From Flavobacteriales bacterium UBA7690 (GTDB lineage: Bacteria > Bacteroidota > Bacteroidia > Flavobacteriales_F > PHOS-HE28), in assembly GCA_002482775.1 (NCBI GenBank), contig DLGQ01000074.1, positions 1 through 5,475 on the forward strand: a DNA stretch of 5,475 nt. The letters are read 5' to 3'. Positions 1 through 5,475 of the stretch are shown here, in pieces. Each line of letters opens with the position of its first letter. Within the stretch, counting starts at the first letter, position 1. The translations under genes were made by a program, and so were the position numbers. The notes beneath the pieces are model-generated. The model searched no databases. It was not told where the DNA came from and was given only the letters and a program-made list of their open reading frames with translations.

Positions 1-248
1 CTGAGCAGTTCCTCTTCGGTGGTGGTCTCCGGAAGCCTGATCAGGGTGCTGCGGAACCCGACGCTTTCGCAGGCTTTCACTTTGGCCTCCACGTAGGTGC
101 GGCTGGCACCATCGCTACCTACCAGCACGGCCGCCAGGTGCGGGGCTCTTCCCCGTTCCAAGCGGATCTCAGCGGCTCGCTTGGCGATCTCCGCCTTCAG
201 TGCATCGCCGCACCGTTTGCCATCGAGCAGTTGTGGAGAGACCGACAT
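1..248 (-). CDS. folD: FolD, bifunctional methylenetetrahydrofolate dehydrogenase/cyclohydrolase (N-terminal part)
   Basis: FolD oxidises 5,10-methylene-tetrahydrofolate to the methenyl form with NAD(P)+ and hydrolyses that to 10-formyl-tetrahydrofolate, in cytosolic one-carbon metabolism that feeds purine and formyl-Met synthesis. Only the first 82 residues are visible; the rest, including the dinucleotide-binding domain, lies beyond the left edge. The visible part shows LLDGK at 7-11, LAAVLVGSDGAS at 38-49, YVEAKVKAC at 52-60 and the acidic stretch TTTEEELL at 75-82. Tyr52 and Lys56 sit at the numbers of the E. coli catalytic pair, which supports the ATG at 246-248 as the start. An in-frame GTG lies two codons upstream and is less likely. 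No clear Shine-Dalgarno sequence is seen. The gene follows the DinB-type gene by 36 bases on the same strand, so co-transcription is plausible. The family call is firm. Confidence 0.95.
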   Translation of the reverse strand, partial: MSVSPQLLDGKRCGDALKAEIAKRAAEIRLERGRAPHLAAVLVGSDGASRTYVEAKVKACESVGFRSTLIRLPETTTEEELL

Positions 249-284
249 CGGCACAAGGATACGGTTTGAGCCGGAACCTCGCCC

Positions 285-839
285 CTACCACCCCATCCGT
301 TCCCGAAGGTTGATGATGTGGGCCAGGTGATGATCGCCATGCCAGACATAGAGCTCCAAGGCTTCGGCGAGCGTGATCTCCCGCTTTTGTTCGGGGTGGA
401 AGAATGCGCGATCCAAGGCGCGTTGATCCAAGGAACCGAGCAGGAACACCCAGCGCGCATGGGTGCCGGAGATGATCTGCAACGATGGTTCCACGGGCAG
501 CACTCGTGCATCAGGATGCTCGGCCCAAAGCGCCTCCTTGTAGGGTTTGATCACCGGCACTTCTTCCGTGAGGGCCAGTTTGAACCGATGCAGGCTTTGG
601 CCGTGGCTGTCGGCCAGGTGATGGACGAGTTGGCGTACGGTCCACCCACCGGGTCTGTAAGGTGTTCCGAGTTGCACCTCGGACAGGTCCTTCACCGCGT
701 TACGCAGCCTACTTGGGAACGATTCCAGTACCTCGATACAGAGGGCTTGACGTTCGGGAGTGGCTGCGCGGGTGCCACGTGCGAAACGCCCATTGGGATA
801 CTTCAGGCTTTCGAGTTCGGGTTCGGTGGGGTTGCTCAT
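285..839 (-). CDS. yfiT: YfiT/BstA-like DinB-superfamily putative metal-dependent hydrolase or thiol transferase
   Basis: A 184-residue cytosolic protein of the DinB/YfiT four-helix-bundle superfamily. Seen in the sequence: the family opening with YPNGRF at 14-19; YRPGGWTVRQLVHHLADSH at 61-79, holding the first candidate metal-binding His (73 or 74); RFKLALTE at 85-92; FFHPE at 146-150; and YVWHGDHHLAHI at 164-175 with the remaining histidines (167, 170/171, 174). This is the His pattern that binds a divalent metal in Bacillus YfiT, which was later described as a bacillithiol S-transferase (BstA). The length matches the family. The ATG at 837-839 was chosen because the frame extends upstream only to a TTG at 872, and the added residues do not belong to the family. 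It sits 61 bases after the lipoprotein gene and 36 before folD. The fold call is firm; whether the cofactor is bacillithiol or another thiol is unknown. Confidence 0.9.
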   Translation of the reverse strand: MSNPTEPELESLKYPNGRFARGTRAATPERQALCIEVLESFPSRLRNAVKDLSEVQLGTPYRPGGWTVRQLVHHLADSHGQSLHRFKLALTEEVPVIKPYKEALWAEHPDARVLPVEPSLQIISGTHARWVFLLGSLDQRALDRAFFHPEQKREITLAEALELYVWHGDHHLAHIINLRERMGW

Positions 840-900
840 GCCGGTGGTGTTTCGGCACAAAGTTGCGCCCAACTGGCACGGTCCGAGTCGCTCGTTCGCC

Positions 901-2175
901 CTATTTCTCCATGCTCATGGGTTGCCAATTCTGATCTTGGAACACGGCACCGGGATCGAAGTTGGGGCTGTTGGAGAGCACGTAGGTACCGTCGCCGCGG
1001 CTCCAAGCATGGTCGTATCCGCTCGACATTTCCACACGACCGTTGTTGCCATCGTTCCAGGTCTCCACCTCGCGGATGGTCTTGATGAACTGGGTGTGCT
1101 GGCGGTCCTGTGAACTCTGTTGTTGCTCCCAAGTGCGCATCTGCTGGTCCATGGCACCCATGCGCTCGTTGTGGCGTGCGGTGTTGGCGGCGCCCGAGGC
1201 GGCGATGTCGTTCATGCGCTGCTGATGACCACGGCGATCGGCCGCTTTCGCCTCTTCCAAAGCCGCCATGCGCTGGTGATGCTGTTGATCCTGCATGTTG
1301 CGCACCTGGAGAAGATATCCGTTCACGGCATCCGCCCATTGTGGGTTGGTGGTATAGCTGCCTTGGATGCTGGCCAATACGCGTTCAGCTTCATCGCGGC
1401 GTGACGGTGGGAAGCGCATCACGGACCGGTCGGCTGCGGTGCTGTTGCTGTTCTGCTGCATGGCCCCGGTGTACATGTCCATGGTGGCCATCACCACGTT
1501 CACTATGGAGCAGAACGCTATTCCCTCCGTCCCGTCAGCCCATTTCAAGCGTGCAACTACCGCACCTGTGGAAAGCTGGGCTTGGCCACCCCACTGCTCG
1601 AAAGCGGCCTTGTTCTGCATCGCCTTGCGCTCCAGTTCACGTGCCACCTCCACGTTCTCCTTCACCTCGGTGACCGTTGCACCGTCCAGGTCGCGTGCCA
1701 CCATGACCTGCTTCAGGTAGGCCGTGGCATCCATGGGCGTACCCACCTCGCAGCCCCCTTGCGACGCTTGCATCTGCATCATTTGTAGCATCATCGGGTC
1801 GCTGGCGGAGGCCCAACTGTGGTTCGGAAGCACCTGATAACGGATCGCCCCGTCCGCGGATGCAGCCTTCCAACGGGAGGTCACCATCTCCGCACGGCAT
1901 TCGTTCAGCCCTTTCCAGTGGATACCGCCCTCGTGCGACCAACCTTTCGGGAGTAGCACGCTGAACGCTTCGGCCGGACGCTGGAAACCGGTGTTATCCA
2001 TGAAGCGCACACGTTCCAGCACCACGTAATCCTTCCCTTCGGTGAACTTGGGCTGCTGGTCGCCACCTGTGGCAAACTGTTCTTCCATTGATCCATCCAT
2101 GGGAGCGCCCGGGTCATTGGAACAAGCAACGATGCACGCGATGGTGCCGACGAGGAGTGAACGCGTGATGGACAT
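901..2175 (-). CDS. Large predicted lipoprotein with helical 18-residue repeats, function unknown
   Basis: A 424-residue protein that I cannot assign to a named function. Residues 1-18 form a lipoprotein signal peptide: a short n-region with Arg5, a hydrophobic core, and the lipobox IVAC with Cys18, followed by Ser-Asn-Asp, so export and lipid anchoring in an envelope membrane are likely. A globular part follows, with VLLPKGW at 73-79 and a Met/Gln-rich patch near 126-137. Residues about 291-365 are charged, rich in Gln and His and almost certainly helical, with three HxxRM repeats 18 residues apart. The C-terminus (about 366-424) is a separate small module, VETWNDGNNGRVEMSSGYDHAW and then GTYVLSNSPNFDP and NWQPM. 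I recall similar endings in Bacteroidota hypothetical proteins. A purine-rich GAGGGA 11 bases before the ATG is a reasonable ribosome binding site. The gene is intact and lies between the phosphoesterase and yfiT-like genes. Confidence 0.88.
   Translation of the reverse strand: MSITRSLLVGTIACIVACSNDPGAPMDGSMEEQFATGGDQQPKFTEGKDYVVLERVRFMDNTGFQRPAEAFSVLLPKGWSHEGGIHWKGLNECRAEMVTSRWKAASADGAIRYQVLPNHSWASASDPMMLQMMQMQASQGGCEVGTPMDATAYLKQVMVARDLDGATVTEVKENVEVARELERKAMQNKAAFEQWGGQAQLSTGAVVARLKWADGTEGIAFCSIVNVVMATMDMYTGAMQQNSNSTAADRSVMRFPPSRRDEAERVLASIQGSYTTNPQWADAVNGYLLQVRNMQDQQHHQRMAALEEAKAADRRGHQQRMNDIAASGAANTARHNERMGAMDQQMRTWEQQQSSQDRQHTQFIKTIREVETWNDGNNGRVEMSSGYDHAWSRGDGTYVLSNSPNFDPGAVFQDQNWQPMSMEK
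1120..1281 (-). repeat. Three 18-residue coding repeats (HxxRM units) inside the lipoprotein
   Basis: Residues 299-316, 317-334 and 335-352 of the lipoprotein begin HHQRM, HQQRM and HNERM, with the Met residues at 303, 321 and 339, exactly 18 apart. Only the first five positions and the general Ala/Gln/charged make-up are conserved, so this is an old, diverged protein repeat and not a recent DNA duplication. Eighteen residues equal five turns of an alpha helix, so the His/Arg/Met side chains would line up on one face of a long rod. Confidence 0.6.
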
Positions 2176-2190
2176 CGCAAGTGGTTTCCC

Positions 2191-2218
2191 TCACATCGAG
2201 GAAGACGTTGCAATGTGA
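2191..2218. repeat. Inverted repeat ahead of the lipoprotein gene
   Basis: TCACAT at 2191-2196 and ATGTGA at 2213-2218 are perfect complements separated by 16 bases, in the 59-base gap between the phosphoesterase and lipoprotein genes. On the minus-strand transcript the downstream arm overlaps the lipoprotein gene's likely ribosome binding site (GAGGGA, 2187-2192). It could be an operator half-site pair, a weak RNA hairpin, or chance; a 6-base match at this spacing is not rare. Confidence 0.25.
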
Positions 2219-2234
2219 ACGGGACGATCGGAGC

Positions 2235-2810
2235 CTACTCCTGAGCGCTGGCGAACGGCGGCTTCCATTCCTTCCGCAACATGCGTTCCTTCACTTCAGC
2301 ATAGCTAAGCGGGTAGAAGTCATTGGCATCCACACCCACATCGAAAGAGAGTGAGTCGTGCTTATCCGGCAAGTTGTTGTGCGAATGGCCGTAGAGGTGC
2401 CATGTGCCGCGGAAGTCGCTGCGCCAGACGCGCATGGCATAGTGGAACAGGATGATGCGTTGGACGCCATTGGGGTGTTCGGGATCCGTCACCTTGAGTT
2501 CGAAGTACTCCTTGATCCATTTGAACCATTTGCGGTGGTTGAGGGCTGCCGCGTCGTGGTTACCGAGGATCAAGTACTTCGTGCCGTTGAGCCTGCTTAG
2601 GATATCATCGAAGGCATCTCCTTTCGCAAGTGCGATATCACCCAAATGATAGACTTCATCATCCGGGCCTATACGTTCGTTCCAGCGACGTATGAGTTCC
2701 TCGTTCATCTCGTTCACATCCTTGAACGGGCGGTCGCAAAAACGGATGATGTTGGCGTGACCGAAGTGATGGTCACTGGTGAAGAAAATAGTGTGGTCAG
2801 GTTCTGCCAT
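2235..2810 (-). CDS. Calcineurin-like metallophosphoesterase
   Basis: A 191-residue single-domain phosphoesterase with no signal peptide, so probably cytosolic. All five signature blocks of the superfamily are intact: D13-x-H15 in SDHHFGH, G57-D58 in HLGDIA, GNHD at 83-86, His123 in LFHYA, and GHSH at 141-144. These are the residues that hold two metal ions and activate water for phosphate-ester hydrolysis. The FDVGVDANDFYPLS stretch at 156-169 is typical of the compact bacterial and phage group of about 170-190 residues, which I recall as COG4186-like. The substrate cannot be read from the sequence; members act on phosphodiesters or phosphomonoesters, and several are uncharacterised. The ATG at 2808-2810 lies about 10 residues ahead of the first motif, as usual. 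It is the first gene of the minus-strand run and is divergent from the 100-residue gene across 112 bases. Confidence 0.93.
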   Translation of the reverse strand: MAEPDHTIFFTSDHHFGHANIIRFCDRPFKDVNEMNEELIRRWNERIGPDDEVYHLGDIALAKGDAFDDILSRLNGTKYLILGNHDAAALNHRKWFKWIKEYFELKVTDPEHPNGVQRIILFHYAMRVWRSDFRGTWHLYGHSHNNLPDKHDSLSFDVGVDANDFYPLSYAEVKERMLRKEWKPPFASAQE

Positions 2811-2922
2811 AACGCCATAGGACGGGCTTCGTCGACCTTCAGTTGCCTGCAGGAAAGAATAGCCGACCCCCGACCCACCAGTTCAGCAGTACGGTGCTCA
2901 TCCAACTTACTATCTTCATCCC

Positions 2923-3225
2923 ATGCCCGCCTACTCCACCCTCTCCGAAGCCGTGAACGACCTGCAACGCCGCGGCTATACCGACGATCTCGTGCTGGCC
3001 GAGAAATGCCTGGTCTGCGATGCACGCGGCCTCAGCTTGGACCCGGCGATGTTCGAGATCGACGAGTTCCACCGGTTCGAGGGCAACAGTGATCCCGAGG
3101 ACCAGAGCATCGTGTATGCCATCAGTTCGAAGGACCATGAGCTGAAGGGCATACTCGTGAACGCTTATGGGATGGATGCTTCGAGCATGACGCAGGAGAT
3201 GGTGCGGAAGTTGGGGACGCATTGA
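2923..3225 (+). CDS. Small conserved Bacteroidota protein, often mislabelled phosphoribosylpyrophosphate synthetase
   Basis: A 100-residue soluble protein without a signal peptide or membrane segment. It matches, from memory, a small Bacteroidota family with the pattern (Y)xTLxEAVNDLxxRGYTDD at the start, a central FEIDEFHRFEG (44-54), SIVYAISS (62-69) and KGILVNAYG (75-83). The spacing suggests a compact alpha/beta fold. Relatives are often labelled phosphoribosylpyrophosphate synthetase, but the protein is about a third of that enzyme's length and shows neither its PRPP-binding loop nor its ATP-binding flag region, so the name should not be carried over. Its function is unknown. No Shine-Dalgarno sequence precedes the ATG, which is common in Bacteroidota. 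The downstream small lipoprotein gene starts 17 bases after its stop, so the two may share a transcript. Confidence 0.85.
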   Translation: MPAYSTLSEAVNDLQRRGYTDDLVLAEKCLVCDARGLSLDPAMFEIDEFHRFEGNSDPEDQSIVYAISSKDHELKGILVNAYGMDASSMTQEMVRKLGTH

Positions 3226-3242
3226 ACGCTTGTTCGGGTACA

Positions 3243-3653
3243 ATGTCGTCGAGACTCATGACAAGCCTACACATCATCGGCGCTCTTTGTTTGTTCTCTT
3301 GTTCATCAGAAAACGAGCGCTTCATTGGAAAAAGAGAAGTACAGGGAACAGCAGATCTCCATGCTAAATTCTTCCAGGGTACTGACTGGGACATGGCAAC
3401 CCCAGTGAGCATTGTGTTGGTGAATGCAAGCGACTCTATCCTGCGACCTAAGCGCTTCATGTTCGGCACTCATGATCAAATCGATGGTGTAGCAGGTCTT
3501 GTCCCGATCTGCTACGACAGCATCCTTGTGGTCTGCTACCCGCATCCCCGAGTTGTTTTCATTCAAGACCTAAGCATGAACGGCGCGACATTGGAGTCTG
3601 AATTGATGAACCGTGTCAAGATGTATGATGGGAGCTTGCTCATCGGTCGATAA
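3243..3653 (+). CDS. Small predicted lipoprotein, unrecognised
   Basis: A 136-residue product if started at the ATG at 3243. Residues 1-20 look like a lipoprotein signal: Arg4, a hydrophobic run LHIIGALCLF, and the lipobox LFSC with Cys20, followed by SSENE. An ATG at 3258 would also leave a usable signal. An upstream in-frame TTG overlapping the previous stop was not chosen. The mature part holds VSIVLVNASDS and a hydrophobic Cys-containing stretch DSILVVCYPHPRVVFIQDL at about 92-110, which suggests beta structure; I recognise no domain. The gene is visibly richer in A and T than the flanking genes, which may mean relaxed selection or later acquisition. The signal peptide and uninterrupted frame argue that it is real; the function is unknown. 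Confidence 0.68.
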   Translation: MSSRLMTSLHIIGALCLFSCSSENERFIGKREVQGTADLHAKFFQGTDWDMATPVSIVLVNASDSILRPKRFMFGTHDQIDGVAGLVPICYDSILVVCYPHPRVVFIQDLSMNGATLESELMNRVKMYDGSLLIGR

Positions 3654-3707
3654 TTGCGCTGGTCGGGGGCTGTGACACCTCTATTCTCCTACCGCTATCA
3701 TCGACCG
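3644..3707. repeat. Distant 8-base inverted repeat over the end of the small lipoprotein gene
   Basis: CGGTCGAT at 3644-3651, across the last codons of the small lipoprotein gene, is the perfect complement of ATCGACCG at 3700-3707, with 48 bases between. It could close a large stem after the gene. No T-run follows, so it is not a standard intrinsic terminator, and chance is possible. Confidence 0.25.
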
Positions 3708-3730
3708 CCACCCGCACTAAACTCTTGAGT

Positions 3731-3757
3731 TCATCTGCGCTATCAGCGTAATCTGCG
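3731..3757. repeat. Three tandem copies of a 9-base motif (consensus about TNATCTGCG)
   Basis: Units 3731-3739 (TCATCTGCG), 3740-3748 (CTATCAGCG) and 3749-3757 (TAATCTGCG) follow each other without gaps. Read on the minus strand in one frame they give the peptide SADYADSAD. I recall this kind of TAATCTGCG-type array scattered between genes in many environmental Bacteroidota and other bacteria, where it is sometimes falsely translated. That recollection is not verified here. Confidence 0.55.
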
Positions 3758-3812
3758 GACCCGAATCCCCGACGCTTGCGCCGTTCTCTCGAACCTTCCC
3801 GGATTTTACACG

Positions 3813-3820
3813 TATCTTTG
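3813..3820 (+). promoter_or_regulatory. Candidate Bacteroidota -7 promoter box
   Basis: TATCTTTG fits the Bacteroidota consensus TAnnTTTG exactly. No TTG-type -33 element lies at the expected 19-23 base distance upstream, so only half of the promoter is supported. If used, transcription would start around 3827 and give the helicase gene a leader of about 200 bases. Confidence 0.35.
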
Positions 3821-3888
3821 GCCCGTTCGTCTACTTGATGAACAAGCCCCAAGCGCCCAGCTTTCGCTTTTAGCAACTGTTCAGGCGC

Positions 3889-3904
3889 GATCCCCAGCGG
3901 GATC
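3889..3904 (+). other. Hairpin 1 in the possible helicase leader
   Basis: GATCCC (3889-3894) and GGGATC (3899-3904) form a perfect 6-base stem around the loop CAGC. No T-run follows, so it is not a terminator. Confidence 0.4.
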
Positions 3905-3959
3905 CATTGCACGCCGGACACGATAACCGGGGCTTCCACAACAACACTGTAAAAGGTGT

Positions 3960-3981
3960 GTTCAGGGACAATGGCCTGAAC
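3960..3981 (+). other. Hairpin 2 in the possible helicase leader
   Basis: GTTCAGG (3960-3966) and CCTGAAC (3975-3981) form a perfect 7-base stem with an 8-base loop. It lies 44 bases ahead of the helicase ATG. No T-run follows it. Confidence 0.45.
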
Positions 3982-3992
3982 CTACCGCACAA

Positions 3993-4017
3993 ATCCCGCG
4001 CAGGGATCGATCTGCGC
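3993..4017 (+). other. Two overlapping, mutually exclusive hairpins just before the helicase start
   Basis: GCGCAG (3998-4003) pairs with CTGCGC (4012-4017) around an 8-base loop. The alternative stem ATCCC (3993-3997) with GGGAT (4003-4007) uses as its loop the bases that form the first stem's left arm, so both cannot exist together. The ATG begins 9 bases after the second arm, and no Shine-Dalgarno sequence is visible. Pairing in this area could affect ribosome access. Confidence 0.4.
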
Positions 4018-4025
4018 ACATTTTC

Positions 4026-5475
<1,450 letters not shown>

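Larger units (their letters stand above)
3654..4025. other. 372-base non-coding stretch between the small lipoprotein and helicase genes
   Basis: No convincing gene is seen here on either strand. The stretch holds a 9-base tandem motif (3731-3757), an exact Bacteroidota -7 box (3813-3820) and hairpins at 3889-3904, 3960-3981 and 3993-4017. No clear intrinsic terminator follows the lipoprotein gene. A minus-strand open frame (3640-3939) runs through it, but its product is low in complexity around the 9-base motif, resembles nothing I know and overlaps the end of the lipoprotein gene. The stretch may be an intergenic repeat followed by the helicase leader, or it may contain remnants of a decayed gene. 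Confidence 0.6.

Noticed and set aside
840..872. TTG start adding 11 residues to the YfiT-like protein
   Set aside because: The ATG at 837-839 places the family's YPNGRF motif near the start as expected, and the extra residues have no family character.
318..1085. A 255-codon open frame on the plus strand
   Set aside because: It is antisense to the YfiT-like gene and to the end of the lipoprotein gene, both of which have clear protein features; the product looks random, with a Cys/Arg-rich end.
2911..2918. TATCTTCA as a -7 box for the 100-residue gene
   Set aside because: It differs from TAnnTTTG in the last bases that matter, lies 4 bases from the ATG and has no -33 element.
3222..3242. TTG start overlapping the previous stop for the small lipoprotein
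   Set aside because: The ATG at 3243 (or 3258) gives a normal lipoprotein signal length; the extra residues would only lengthen the n-region.
3654..3700. Intrinsic terminator after the small lipoprotein gene
   Set aside because: No compact GC-rich stem followed by a T-run is present; only loose or distant pairings are seen.
3640..3939. A 99-codon open frame on the minus strand in the non-coding stretch
   Set aside because: It overlaps the end of the small lipoprotein gene, contains the 9-base array as SADYADSAD and a run of Arg/Lys, and matches no family I know. A decayed remnant cannot be excluded.

Overview
The window looks like a piece of a Bacteroidota chromosome with a GC content around the mid-fifties (estimated by eye). 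The pointers are the RhlE-type DEAD-box helicase with its Bacteroidota-style wording around motif I, a 100-residue protein family I associate with Bacteroidota, two lipoproteins, mostly absent Shine-Dalgarno sequences, and one exact match to the Bacteroidota -7 promoter consensus (TAnnTTTG). It reads as ordinary core and near-core chromosome. I see no mobile element, CRISPR array, tRNA or rRNA, and no undescribed multi-gene system.

Left half, minus strand (1-2810): four genes in a row, transcribed right to left. They are a calcineurin-like metallophosphoesterase (2235-2810), a large lipoprotein with a helical 18-residue repeat (901-2175), a YfiT/BstA-like DinB-superfamily protein (285-839) and the N-terminal part of FolD (1-248, running off the left edge). 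Gaps of 59, 61 and 36 bases with no visible terminator fit one transcription unit, but this is not proven. The four products do not form an obvious pathway.

Middle, plus strand (2923-3653): after a 112-base divergent gap come a 100-residue protein of a family often labelled phosphoribosylpyrophosphate synthetase, a name its sequence does not support, and then a small, more A/T-rich orphan lipoprotein 17 bases downstream.

Right part, plus strand (3654-5475): a 372-base non-coding stretch leads to a DEAD-box RNA helicase that runs off the right edge inside a long Arg/Pro-rich tail. The stretch holds three copies of a 9-base motif, a candidate -7 promoter element about 200 bases ahead of the helicase, and several hairpins. 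Two of the hairpins close to the start codon are mutually exclusive. This possible structured leader of an RNA helicase gene is the most interesting non-coding signal here.
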